From Clostridia bacterium (lineage in GTDB: Bacteria > Bacillota > Clostridia > Christensenellales > CAG-1252): a DNA stretch of 32,476 nt. The notes below the pieces were generated by a model. It was not told the DNA's origin, did not search any database, and saw only the letters and a list, made by a program, of their open reading frames with translations. The stretch lies in NCBI GenBank assembly GCA_017394805.1, contig JAFPXC010000017.1:1-32476 (forward strand), given 5' to 3'. The translations under genes were made by a program, and so were the position numbers. Within the stretch, counting starts at the first letter, position 1; the number at the start of each line of letters is the position of its first letter. Positions 15,939 through 24,476 of the stretch are shown piece by piece.

Positions 15939-16271
15939 GTGAAGAAAAAGATTGCTTTGATTGTAGTGGAGTTGGAGACCGAGGAGACGGACGGCACGGT
16001 GGAAGAATGCGTGCTCGACCGCGAGGCGCTCTCTTTGACCGACGAGGATATCCTGTATCTCGTGGAGCATACGCCCGCTTCGGCGACGTTGACGGCGAGG
16101 GAGAAGGAAGTGCTGGCCGCCACCTTCAAAGGTCGCCGCAGAGCGGACACCGCCGAGGAATTGTTTTTGTCCGAATCCACCGTCAAGAAGCATTTGCGTT
16201 CCATCTACGCCAAATTGGGCGTCAAAAACGAATACGAATTGTTGAGCCTACTGTATCGCCAACCGAAATAA
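15939..16271 (+). CDS. Small LuxR-type HTH regulator
   Basis: A 110-residue protein: an N-terminal acidic part of about 50 residues with no recognised receiver or sensor domain, then a LuxR-type HTH (LTAREKEVLAATFKGRRRAD, ESTVKKHLRSIYAKLGV). The HTH is closely related to that of the upstream membrane regulator. GTG at 15939 lies 8 bases after AGGTGG and is preferred; another in-frame GTG at 15927 is possible. No acceptor Asp for phosphorylation is evident, so it may be constitutive, form heterodimers with the membrane regulator's HTH, or sense through its short N-terminus. The surface-protein gene begins 49 bases after the stop. Confidence 0.8.
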   Translation: MKKKIALIVVELETEETDGTVEECVLDREALSLTDEDILYLVEHTPASATLTAREKEVLAATFKGRRRADTAEELFLSESTVKKHLRSIYAKLGVKNEYELLSLLYRQPK

Positions 16272-16320
16272 AATAGTGCGGCGTCCGACGCCGAGCCTTT
16301 GGGCGAATAAGGAGAAAAGT

Positions 16321-17697
16321 ATGACCAAATCTCACAAACTCATCTGCGTAATGACAGCCGTCGCGGCCTTCCTCTTTGCGGCGTGCGCGGCCTTCGTCGC
16401 GGCGCCTCGGGTGGCTTCGGCCAACGCGGCGTTGCCCTTCACGCTTACCGCGCCCCAAAACGTCGTCCTCACCAAAGAGAATATCGGCGATAGCAGTACC
16501 ACCCTCGGTATGGCGTACAGTATGTCCAACGAAATCAACGCCTTCTTCGTGGCCTATCACGATTCGGGCGACGAATCGGCGTATCTCGCTTCCCGCGGCG
16601 TCACGGAGTACAACCAGATCTATCTCGGCATTCAAATCGACTGGGCGCTGGACGACGTGAACGACGCGGTGTCTGGCTGGCACCACAACGCCTATTGGGA
16701 CGACGCGCCTCTCGGCACGCTCGGCACGGACGAGGACGGTAAACAGCAGTTCAGCGAATGGGACGTGGTCGATTGCGGACTATACGATACCCAAATCGTC
16801 AACGATATATGGCTCTATCGCGGGATGAACGCGGGCCTTTGGAACGGTAGCGAAAACCGGGTCGGCGTCAGAGAACAACTCCGTCCCTCGCAGTACACCG
16901 CCAACGAACACGATGAAGAAGTCGACTTGTCCATCGACTGGAACCAACACACGATGTACAGCCGCGTGCGGTTCGTCGTCACGACGTACAATGACGAAAC
17001 CTACAAGACGGAATACACCTTTTCCGATTGGTCGACCGTCGTCGCTTGGGGCAAAGACGCCGCCAAGGACGAGCCTTTGACGCCCGCCGACGTCCCCGCG
17101 CCCGTCATTACGGGGTTGCGTTTGACCGACGAAACCTTCAACGACAATCCCGTCGTGGCGTTCACCCTCACCGTGCCCGAAGAGATCGCGTCGGCGACGG
17201 CGCGCGCCGTGGCCAAAAACAACACGCTCCGTATCGAGGTGGAAGCGAGAGTGAAAGGCACGACCGAATGGAAAGACCTCCACGTCGCCGCGGACCTTAC
17301 GACGGGCGAACACAAGGCCTGTCTCGTCTACCTCGCCGAGCAGGGCAAGACCTTCCCCGCCGGCATCGAAGTGGAGATGCGGGCGCGGTACTACTGCGCG
17401 CAACAGGGGCAGGACGACTTCTATTCGGGATACAGCAAGGTCATCGGCTTCGGCTCGGACGACATCGTCTATAACGAGGCGCCCGCCGTCAACGGGGGCG
17501 GCGCCGCTCAAGGCGGCGGTGACGGTGCCGAGGGCACGCACAAATGTAAAATTTGCCATATCTGTCCCGAGCCTTTGGGCTTGTGTATTTTCATTTGGCT
17601 TGCTATAATAGCAACGGTGGCCATCGTCGTCTTCGTGGTGATCAAGGTGATCAAAAAGGCCAAAGAGAAGAAGGACGAGGACAAGAATAACGAGTAA
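16321..17697 (+). CDS. Secreted surface protein with C-terminal membrane anchor
   Basis: A 458-residue protein. Signal peptide: about residues 1-38 (cleavage near VASANA). Residues 40-250 form a strand-rich, Trp/Tyr-rich domain, and about 255-390 a second beta domain. A Gly-rich spacer follows, then a Cys-rich stretch CKICHICPEPLGLC directly against a membrane helix (IFIWLAIIATVAIVVFVVI) and a Lys/Glu-rich cytoplasmic tail. No enzymatic motif is seen. AAGGAGA precedes the ATG at 16321. It is the second gene of the apparent operon 15939-21166, so a surface role under control of the LuxR-type proteins is inferred. Confidence 0.75.
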   Translation: MTKSHKLICVMTAVAAFLFAACAAFVAAPRVASANAALPFTLTAPQNVVLTKENIGDSSTTLGMAYSMSNEINAFFVAYHDSGDESAYLASRGVTEYNQIYLGIQIDWALDDVNDAVSGWHHNAYWDDAPLGTLGTDEDGKQQFSEWDVVDCGLYDTQIVNDIWLYRGMNAGLWNGSENRVGVREQLRPSQYTANEHDEEVDLSIDWNQHTMYSRVRFVVTTYNDETYKTEYTFSDWSTVVAWGKDAAKDEPLTPADVPAPVITGLRLTDETFNDNPVVAFTLTVPEEIASATARAVAKNNTLRIEVEARVKGTTEWKDLHVAADLTTGEHKACLVYLAEQGKTFPAGIEVEMRARYYCAQQGQDDFYSGYSKVIGFGSDDIVYNEAPAVNGGGAAQGGGDGAEGTHKCKICHICPEPLGLCIFIWLAIIATVAIVVFVVIKVIKKAKEKKDEDKNNE

Positions 17698-17732
17698 ACC
17701 ACGGAGAAATCCGTATTATAAAGGAGAAATCT

Positions 17733-19871
17733 ATGAAAAAGAAACTGTATGTCATTTTGACGCTGTGCTTGGTCGTCGTGTTGGCGGTGGCCATGACGGC
17801 CTGCAAGAACAAACTCGGCGTCACCGGCGGCGACGCTTCGGTGGCGGCGGATTACGACTACACTCGGGTGCAGTCCAATCTCGACGCCATGCGTACCGGC
17901 CAGGGCTTCCTCATTCGCTACAAAGGCACGACGACGGGCACCGAGGCCGCGGACAACGACGAGGGCACTATGGCCTACGGCGCGAAGGGCGGTGTCTACT
18001 ACGTGGCGTCCGACGAGGACGAAACCTACTACGATATGACCAACGACGCCTATATCACCGTGTACGACAAAAATAAGGACGAGGCCGGCAACGTCTATTG
18101 GACCAAAGACGTCAACTACTACAACGCCGACTACACCAAGGAGCAGGCGCAGACCGAGATGAATGCGCAGATTTCGGCGGCCTCGGCTTGGATGACCTAC
18201 TACGGCGTCAACGCCATGGACGGTGGCATGAAGAAGAGCGGCGCCACCGTCATCGGTCGCTCGTGCGACAAGTACGAGTGGGGCGTCAATATGGTGGTGT
18301 ACAAGATGAATTACGCCTGCTATATCGACAAGTCCACGGGCATCTGCCTCAAATGGACCGGCGGCGCTTCCGCGGTCGGTGCTTCCGCGGGCGTCAACTT
18401 CGAGTGCGAGGAGTTCAATACCAACCCCACCTTCACCCTGCCCACCGTCAGCGCGGACAATACCCACGAGCACGGCAATGAGAGCGGCCAAGAAGGCGGC
18501 GGCAACGGCAACACCACCCCCGGCGGCCAAGGCCAAGGCGGTAGCGAAAGCGGCAGCCAAGAGGGCGGCCAAGGCCAAGGCGGCAGCGAAAGCGGTCAAG
18601 AGGGCGGCCAACAAGGCGGCGGTAACGAAGGCGGCGAAAGCGCGGGCACTTCCATCACTGCGGACTATCCCAACGCGGGTAACAGCGCCATCGTGGACGC
18701 GCTTATCCCCAACGGCTTCCGCGTGACCTATACCTTGGGCGCGGGCGTGGACGCCGACGGCAACGTCAGCGGCAACAATTTGGGCACCTATACCTTCGCG
18801 GTCAAAGGCGACGTGTATTTCATCGTCAGCAGCAACGAGTCGGCCTATTTCGACTTCGGCGAGAGCGCGGAATACTACGTGGATTACCGTATGCAGAACG
18901 GCAGTTGGAAACGGCACAATGTGGCATACGGCGAAGATACCGATTACACTTCGGCCGACGCGGCCAAGACGGCTTTGCGCCAGGTCATCAACAGTTATAT
19001 GACGTTGGGCGCGCAATACGCCAATCTTCAAGGTCTCACCAAGACTTCCGAGACCTATCTCTCCAGAGCCGTGGACAAGTATGCCAAGAAAGACGTGCCG
19101 GCCCAAGGTTACGAAGAGGAGTACCTCATCAAGATGGATAAACAAACGGGCGCGGTGCTGTTCTTCTATTACAATCTGTATCCGGCGGGCGCCGTCGATT
19201 ATACCTACGTCGCCAGCCACGTGACAACCGAGTTTACGGTGGGTTACGACGTGGTGTTGCCCGAGGTGGCGTCCAACTTGACCACCATCGGGGCCAAGCA
19301 TAGTCCCGACGACGTGGCGGCGGCCATGATCGCCGAAGCGGCGCGCGAGAACGGCCTCTCCGTTCGTTTGGTCAATGAGACCGATCATTCGCGCGACGTG
19401 TATGAGATTTGGATCAAGAACAACAAAATCAAATACACTTTCTTCTCCGAGGAGAAAGAGAGCGGCGACACCATTGCGGATTACGTCTTTTATGTAGACG
19501 CCACCGTACAGGGCAACGCCAAAGTCTACGAGTGCGCGGACGAGGAGACCCCGTACGAGTTGGACGGCAGTTACTACTACTTGTACGACGGCGTGGAAGA
19601 TTTCACCGATTACGTGGGCATCTTCGGCGTGTTGGGCGACTACTGGTTCTGCATCGAAGACGAAGCGGCGTTGACCGTGGACGTGTACCACGGCTCCCGC
19701 GACGTGGACGTATATACGTTCACCGAGAGTGACGCCACGATGAAGATCGACCAAAAGACGCACGCCGTGCTGTATTACAAAGAAAGCGACAAGGATTTCG
19801 CGACCTATACCTGCGAGGACGTCTACACCGATTTCACGGACGAGATCGAGATGCCCGTCGAGAGCGTGTAG
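17733..19871 (+). CDS. Three-domain repeat lipoprotein
   Basis: A 712-residue lipoprotein. Signal and lipobox AMTACK put the lipidated Cys at residue 24. It has three related beta-rich domains (about 40-240, 310-510, 515-710). Each contains a late motif of the form D-K/Q-x-T-G/H-x-x-L (DKSTGICLKW, MDKQTGAVLF, IDQKTHAVLY). Domains 1 and 2 are joined by a low-complexity Gly/Gln/Ser/Glu linker (about 245-306). The same motif is found in the next gene's product and in the lipoprotein at 31034-32323, so all belong to one superfamily, function unknown. Ribosome binding site AAAGGAG; 35 bases after the previous stop. Confidence 0.78.
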   Translation: MKKKLYVILTLCLVVVLAVAMTACKNKLGVTGGDASVAADYDYTRVQSNLDAMRTGQGFLIRYKGTTTGTEAADNDEGTMAYGAKGGVYYVASDEDETYYDMTNDAYITVYDKNKDEAGNVYWTKDVNYYNADYTKEQAQTEMNAQISAASAWMTYYGVNAMDGGMKKSGATVIGRSCDKYEWGVNMVVYKMNYACYIDKSTGICLKWTGGASAVGASAGVNFECEEFNTNPTFTLPTVSADNTHEHGNESGQEGGGNGNTTPGGQGQGGSESGSQEGGQGQGGSESGQEGGQQGGGNEGGESAGTSITADYPNAGNSAIVDALIPNGFRVTYTLGAGVDADGNVSGNNLGTYTFAVKGDVYFIVSSNESAYFDFGESAEYYVDYRMQNGSWKRHNVAYGEDTDYTSADAAKTALRQVINSYMTLGAQYANLQGLTKTSETYLSRAVDKYAKKDVPAQGYEEEYLIKMDKQTGAVLFFYYNLYPAGAVDYTYVASHVTTEFTVGYDVVLPEVASNLTTIGAKHSPDDVAAAMIAEAARENGLSVRLVNETDHSRDVYEIWIKNNKIKYTFFSEEKESGDTIADYVFYVDATVQGNAKVYECADEETPYELDGSYYYLYDGVEDFTDYVGIFGVLGDYWFCIEDEAALTVDVYHGSRDVDVYTFTESDATMKIDQKTHAVLYYKESDKDFATYTCEDVYTDFTDEIEMPVESV

Positions 19872-19894
19872 TCGATCGACCAAAGGAGTAGACG

Positions 19895-21166
19895 ATGAAG
19901 AAGAAACTAGTATTAGTGATAGCAATCTGTTTGGTGCTGGCTTTGACCTTCACCTTGTTCGCTTGCGGCGACAAGGATAAAGGCAACGGCAGCGGCACGA
20001 ACACCCAAACGCAAACGGGCGACAATCAAGGCACGGGCAACGGCAACGGTACGAATCAAGGCGGCACCACCCAACCCGATACGAGCAACGGCGGCAGCAC
20101 CACTCCCTCCGGCAACGAGGGCGGGCAAGGCGGCACGCAGGACGCCACCGTGCTCACCAAGACGATGGCCACGCGCGAGAGCATTATGACGGCCATCGGC
20201 GACACCTACAAGGTGGTGGCGCAAAGTCCCGACGGGCAGGCGGTGACCACCGTGGCTTCGGACGGCACCTATTTCTACGCCAACGATCCCTACGAGAGCT
20301 TTAACAAGAAACTCTACGACAATACCTACCTCTATCCCTATACGTCTATCTGGGACGGTAAGTATCACAAAATGAGTACGCCCACCTTTACGGCGGACGG
20401 CTCGGCGCCCACCATGCTGGGCAGGGGCAACGTGGGCTATATGTTCCAATTCGCGGGCGAGACGCTCTCCTACAACACCGAGGAGACCGTGACCGTGGCG
20501 GGGCGTGCGGCCAAGAAGTACACCTTCGAGAGCACCAACGCCTACGGATATAACCTCTACTTCCACGAGGAAGTCACCATCGACGACGCGACGGGCGCGT
20601 GCCTCAAATACGCCTATGAGGGCAGAATGGGCGCAGGCTCGACGGGTGCCACCCGCAACAAGGTCAACTTCGAGGTGACAGAGCTCAGTTACGGCACGGG
20701 CAACGCGGCGGCGCGTGCGTTCCTCGACGGCTATATCGCCAAAATCGACGTGTCCGCGTGGGATAGCGACTATATCGCGACGGTCGGTCTGTCGGCCGTG
20801 GCGGCGCCGCAGGGCGAATTATTCTACAGCGAATGGGTGGATGACGACCACAATTCGCGCGATAGCGAGTACCCCTATTGGGACGTGCAATATAAGTTGT
20901 ATTCGGATACGCAATCCGAGTATCAGGACTATGTGCGCGCGTTCTGCCGCGCCTTCTACGACGCAGGCGCCAAGATTGACGCAGGCACGCACGAGGCCGA
21001 TTTCGACGATGTGTTCTCGGCCAACGGCGAGGATATGGACGACTTCAATCTTTGTGCGTACGTGGTGGGGAATCCCGACTACCAGGTGTACGTCAGCGTC
21101 TATTACAACAAGTATGCGTCACAGAAGTACTGGAATATAGAAGTGGAAATCAAGAGAGAAGACTGA
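19895..21166 (+). CDS. Lipoprotein of the same superfamily
   Basis: A 423-residue lipoprotein with Cys24 in LFACG. It has a long Asn/Gly/Thr/Gln-rich tether (about 26-88) and one beta-rich domain with DDATGACLKY near residue 230. The domain is clearly homologous to the lipoprotein at 31034-32323: both share the order GKYxK(M/I), FAGET(L/V)SY, KYTx-S-x-NAxGYN, DDxTGACLK, GELxxSEW, and end W-x-I-x-VE. AAAGGAG precedes the ATG. It is the last gene of the operon, with a terminator at 21236-21265. A surface role is inferred. Confidence 0.8.
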   Translation: MKKKLVLVIAICLVLALTFTLFACGDKDKGNGSGTNTQTQTGDNQGTGNGNGTNQGGTTQPDTSNGGSTTPSGNEGGQGGTQDATVLTKTMATRESIMTAIGDTYKVVAQSPDGQAVTTVASDGTYFYANDPYESFNKKLYDNTYLYPYTSIWDGKYHKMSTPTFTADGSAPTMLGRGNVGYMFQFAGETLSYNTEETVTVAGRAAKKYTFESTNAYGYNLYFHEEVTIDDATGACLKYAYEGRMGAGSTGATRNKVNFEVTELSYGTGNAAARAFLDGYIAKIDVSAWDSDYIATVGLSAVAAPQGELFYSEWVDDDHNSRDSEYPYWDVQYKLYSDTQSEYQDYVRAFCRAFYDAGAKIDAGTHEADFDDVFSANGEDMDDFNLCAYVVGNPDYQVYVSVYYNKYASQKYWNIEVEIKRED

Positions 21167-21235
21167 TAGGCCCATGTGGTCGGTTGGTTGCGAATATCCC
21201 TTGACGTAAGCGGGTATTTGCTGCCGATAAGCATG

Positions 21236-21265
21236 AGAGACGTCGCCTAAGCGGCGTCTCTTTTT
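21236..21265 (+). terminator. Terminator of the surface-protein operon
   Basis: AGAGACG and CGTCTCT with further inner CGC/GCG pairing, followed by TTTTT. Confidence 0.85.
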
Positions 21266-21392
21266 GCGTTTTGTCGGCGGTTTCGAGGGCGAACGGCACG
21301 CCGTTTTCGCGTATAGACGCGCCTTGCCGATGGTTTTTTCCTGCGCTGTTCGGCACCGTCCAAGTGGTTTTTCGCCTCGTTTAGGCTTTCTT

Positions 21393-21418
21393 ATAGTGTA
21401 CGATTTATCGTACACTAT
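21393..21418. promoter_or_regulatory. 26-bp palindromic operator
   Basis: Perfect 12-bp arms (ATAGTGTACGAT and ATCGTACACTAT) around TT, ending 5 bases before the -35 of the next promoter. It is likely a binding site for a dimeric regulator; no cognate regulator can be named. Confidence 0.7.
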
Positions 21419-21422
21419 GGCA

Positions 21423-21451
21423 TTGACCGTTCGCGTTGAACGCGCTACAAT
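21423..21451 (+). promoter_or_regulatory. Promoter of the small-gene pair
   Basis: TTGACC (21423-21428) and TACAAT (21446-21451), 17 bases apart. The expected +1 falls on the ATG at 21458. Confidence 0.8.
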
Positions 21452-21457
21452 CAAGGT

Positions 21458-21493
21458 ATGAAAGCGCAAGGAGCGGAAAGGAGTTGCGTATGA
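21458..21493 (+). CDS. Possible leaderless 11-residue upstream ORF
   Basis: Six bases after the -10 box, ATG opens an ORF reading MKAQGAERSCV. Its TGA overlaps the start of the next gene as ATGA. The AAAGGAG that serves the next gene lies inside it. The geometry suggests a leaderless leader peptide coupled to the downstream gene; translation is unproven. Confidence 0.4.
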   Translation: MKAQGAERSCV

Positions 21494-21765
21494 AAAAATC
21501 AAAAGGAAAAAGAAAGTTCGATGCTATCGTAGCCGTATTGGCGTATTTGGCTATGGTTATCGCCGGTTTGTGTACGCACGGTGCGCTTTGCGTGGTATGC
21601 TGGGTGCTTTCAATGCCGTTATCCCTTGCGATGATATGCGCTTTGTGCAAATTGGGCGAAAAAGAGGTCAAGCCCACGCCGAAGCAAGAGAGGGAAACGT
21701 TGAAGAAAAATTTGATGAAAGCGCTGTTCGTCTTGGAAATGCTCGATGACGACGAAAGGAGATAA
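21490..21765 (+). CDS. Small two-helix membrane protein, unknown
   Basis: A 91-residue protein: a Lys-rich N-terminus, two adjacent hydrophobic segments (about residues 11-30 and 32-52) containing four cysteines, then a charged helical tail (KQERETLKKNLMKALFVLEM, LDDDERR). I do not recognise the family. AAAGGAG precedes the ATG at 21490, which rejects a longer in-frame extension. The next gene starts 3 bases after its stop and its ribosome binding site is inside this gene, so the pair is coupled. Confidence 0.65.
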   Translation: MKKSKGKRKFDAIVAVLAYLAMVIAGLCTHGALCVVCWVLSMPLSLAMICALCKLGEKEVKPTPKQERETLKKNLMKALFVLEMLDDDERR

Positions 21766-21767
21766 CG

Positions 21768-22004
21768 ATGAGCGCGGAAGATTTGAAAGAAATGAGTGCG
21801 GAAGAAAAGGTGCGGACAGCGGTGCGTATCGCCGAGGAATTGGTGTTGTGGAAGGATACCATTCATTGCCTATCCACGGGCGCCTACGGCGTGCGCGGCG
21901 CGGATATGCTCCTCACCATATACGTCGAGCGGGGCGCGGACGCGGTGCGTGCGGCGCAACTGCGCATCAAACTATTGGCCGAATCCAATTCGATTGCCGG
22001 CTGA
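21768..22004 (+). CDS. Small helical protein, unknown
   Basis: A 78-residue, probably alpha-helical protein (EEKVRTAVRIAEELVLWKDT, then a loop YGVRGADML and a second helix pair). No signal, membrane segment or known motif is visible. AAAGGAGAT lies within the end of the upstream gene, 6 bases before the ATG. The pair could be a small regulated membrane/cytosol module; this is inference only. Confidence 0.6.
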   Translation: MSAEDLKEMSAEEKVRTAVRIAEELVLWKDTIHCLSTGAYGVRGADMLLTIYVERGADAVRAAQLRIKLLAESNSIAG

Positions 22005-22640
22005 AGCCGCTTGTCGTACCGTGTGGCGCTTACGGCTGCGCGATTTTTACGTTGTGCGCAATCGGATTGGCAACCGCACGAAAATATTGTTTGCGTGTCA
22101 TTGTTTGCTGCTTTATAAAAGGAATAAAGCGCTACCAATTTGCGTTTTTGGGATTTCTTTTCCTATTCATATTGACAAAACTCTCCCAAATGGTCTGCAT
22201 TATAGGTGCGCCGGCATGTCTATGTGACTGAAGTTGCGAACCTGTGTTGCGCAACCGAGCGGAGTACCTATGACGCGTTAAAAAATTGGTGTGAGGCTCC
22301 GTAGCCGCCCTTTTACGAGGGCGGTTTTTCTTTGCCCTCGGAAGAGGATAGTCCCGCGTGCGGGCTATTATGCGTATGCCGAATCACACGCGGTCACGGT
22401 CATATAACCGTCGCCCGCCCGCCGTTCGTTGTCACTATCATGGAAAGAACAAAATGCCACGATAATCCTTATTTGCGTTTGAATCATAATAATAATTACG
22501 AACACCTTAGGGGACCTCAAAACCACGAATGTGCTCTTTTTCAATACGCCTCTAACAAAAGAAAGCGTGAATCATCTTTATTATATAGATGCGTTAATTG
22601 AATAACGCGATAGCGTTTAGATTTGCGTATTATTTTGCGT
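22005..22640. other. Gene-poor stretch before tRNA-Ser
   Basis: No convincing gene is present. TTGACA occurs at 22174 without a -10 at proper spacing. An intrinsic terminator stands at 22303-22330. Sequence just before the terminator contains a 6-bp stem (GTTGCG / CGCAAC), leaving room for an unrecognised small RNA at about 22210-22330. A plus-strand reading frame at 22332-22601 lacks a ribosome binding site and protein-like composition. Confidence 0.5.
22303..22330 (+). terminator. Intrinsic terminator with no gene in front
   Basis: CCGCCCT and AGGGCGG around TTTACG, followed by TTTTTCTTT. It is 300 bases after the nearest coding sequence, which is why a small RNA is considered. Confidence 0.85.
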
Positions 22641-22647
22641 AGAATTG

Positions 22648-22676
22648 TTGACAGCGCGGTCACAATATGTTAATAT
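22648..22676 (+). promoter_or_regulatory. Promoter of tRNA-Ser
   Basis: TTGACA (22648-22653) and TAATAT (22671-22676), 17 bases apart, about 30 bases before the tRNA. Confidence 0.8.
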
Positions 22677-22705
22677 ACTAATACACTCCAAAATATCGGG
22701 CTCGC

Positions 22706-22797
22706 GGAGAAGTACCCAAGTGGCTCAAGGGGCTCCCCTGCTAAGGGAGTAGTACGCGAGGAGTGTAGCATGGGTTCAAATCCCATCTTCTCCGCCA
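22706..22797 (+). tRNA. tRNA-Ser (anticodon GCU)
   Basis: Acceptor GGAGAAG pairs with CTTCTCC, then G and an encoded CCA. The anticodon stem CTCCC/GGGAG holds loop CTGCTAA, anticodon GCU. There is a long variable arm of class II type, and the T arm has GTTCAAATC. The mobile element's recombinase gene ends 46 bases downstream. Confidence 0.96.
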
Positions 22798-22800
22798 TAA

Positions 22801-22841
22801 GCCTTCAAGTTTGAACCATCATACTTGAGGGCTTTTGTTTT
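22801..22841 (+). terminator. Terminator of tRNA-Ser
   Basis: GCCTTCAAGT and ACTTGAGGGC pair with one mismatch, followed by TTTTGTTTTG. Confidence 0.8.
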
Positions 22842-22842
22842 G

Positions 22843-24323
22843 TCACGCATAGATGGTAACGTGTACCACAAATCCATAGTATGGGAGCGTATATGTCTTC
22901 CTGCAATTATAAGAAAAGCAGCCCCGATCTTGCTCAGGACTGCTCATCAATGGTGTGTTGAGGTATATCTGTATTTTGTCGTCGTATAGGACTATCTTGT
23001 TGACGAGGTAGGCAACCAGTAACTCGGGCTCCATCCGTAGTGCCTCCTCGTAGAACTGTGCTATCGTTTCCTCGGGGATCTCCACCATCATTTTGCATTT
23101 CTCTTTGGCGACCTGCTCCTCTAACTCTACTTGCTTTTGTTCCAACTCTTTCAGCCGTTCGCCCGTTGTCCTCGTAACAAGTCCTCCCTCTACGGCTTTC
23201 ATAAGGTTTTGGAGTGCGATGTCAACTTGCCGCTGCTCTCGCCTTAAAACCTCATATCGAACGCTATGCTCGTTCTGTTCCTTCTGATATCGCATCAGTT
23301 TTGCTACCAAATCAGCCTTAACTTTGGGTCGGTTCAGTGCATCAATCAAAGACTTTATCACGATCTCTTCCAGCTTTGCTTTGTGTATGCTCGCTTTGCG
23401 ACAACCGTTGCCGTGTTTACGCCCAATACATTTATAGTACCGCATAACCTCCCCGTTCCTCGCCGTTCCGCATTCGGCGGTGATATTACAACCGCAGTAG
23501 CCGCACACGACCTTCTTTCGTAACATATAATTGGTTATTGTGCTATTCCCTCCGTGTTTGTTTTGCAAGGTCTTCACACGCACTTTCTCGAATGTTTCGG
23601 GGGTGATTATTTGGGGATAGATGTTGTCATATATGACTCCGTCATAGCGAACAATTCCCGTATATCGCTCATTTCGCAGAATGTGATACATCGTGTTTTT
23701 ATTGAACGGCCTACCATTGTTCGTGATATTTTGCGCGTTCAATTCATTAATGAGGTCTTTCAGCACCTCGCCGTTGAGATATTTGCTATATATCAGGCGG
23801 ACGATCTCCGTTTCTTCCTCGATGATACGCAACTTGTGGTCTACCACCTCATAGCCGAACAATAACGTTCCGCAGGTGTAGTTGCCTTTGATGCGGGACT
23901 CCCTCATGCCACGTCTCACCTTTTGTGACAACTCTGCCGAGTAATATTCCGCATAACCTTCGAGCATCGACTCTATGATGATGGTTTCGGGCGTATCGGG
24001 GATATACTCCGTCGCGGACACCAACTTGATTCCGTTATCCCGCAACGTTTTCTTGTGCATTGCCATCTCGTACTTGTTGCGGGAAAAGCGATCCAACTTG
24101 TACACTATCACGTATTTCCACTCTCGCTTTTTGCTGTCTTTCAACATTCGCTGGAGGTCGGGTCGATTATCATTGGTGCCCGTCATAGCTCGATCTATGT
24201 ATGTGTCCAAGATGATGATGCCCTTGCTCTTTGCATAGTTTTTGCAAACGTGCAACTGTCCTTCGATAGATTGCCCGTTTGACTGTGCGAACTGAATCTT
24301 GCATAGATGACCGCTCTATTCAT
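22843..24323 (-). pseudogene. Large serine recombinase, broken by one frameshift
   Basis: The start at 24323 (GGAGG 7 bases upstream) gives MNRAVIYARFSSHSQTG, the catalytic-serine segment of large serine recombinases. The frame then fails at about 24272-24276; one extra base there would continue into SIEGQLHVCKNYAKSKGIII and the remaining ~470 residues. The downstream part is intact: resolvase domain (YVIVYKLDRFSRN), recombinase domain, zinc ribbon (VCGYCGCN, later CIGRKHGNGC), and a coiled coil near the C-terminus. The catalytic serine is thus separated from the rest. Either the gene is inactive, or the base is missing from the assembly. It converges on tRNA-Ser. Confidence 0.85.
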
Positions 24324-24476
24324 TGCCTTTCCTCCCGAATACGTTCTGTGGCGTAAAGTCTTTAAGGCTTCCGCCGTTCTTAACAAAGTCTATCAATACG
24401 TTTGCCAATATGTTTGCGTTTTGTTGATTTGTTCTTGCGACAGGTCGCAAGGGGTTTTATTGCTTGCACCGCTCAT
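24316..24476 (-). pseudogene. Small gene coupled to the recombinase, also frameshifted
   Basis: From ATG 24476 the frame reads MSGASNKTPCDLSQEQIN. A one-base loss near 24425 shifts it, and the continuation reads NANILANVLIDFVKNGGS, LKDFTPQNVFGRKGNE and a stop that overlaps the recombinase start by 8 bases. Both halves are protein-like, so I read one gene of about 53 codons. The palindrome CTTGCGAC-CT-GTCGCAAG (about 24434-24451) lies inside it. Function unknown; the position matches the TnpW-like gene in the other module. The 190 bases upstream (24477-24664) hold nothing else I can support. Confidence 0.5.

Noticed and set aside
14016..16193. 725-codon open frame on the minus strand
   Set aside because: Antisense shadow of the beta-helix/LuxR and small LuxR-type genes, which show recognisable domains and their own promoter and ribosome binding sites.
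17508..19925. 805-codon open frame on the minus strand
   Set aside because: It lies opposite two well-supported genes, has no ribosome binding site and its product is low-complexity Val/His/Gly/Arg typical of antisense to GC-rich codons.
22332..22601. 89-codon plus-strand frame after a terminator
   Set aside because: No ribosome binding site or promoter and no protein-like pattern.
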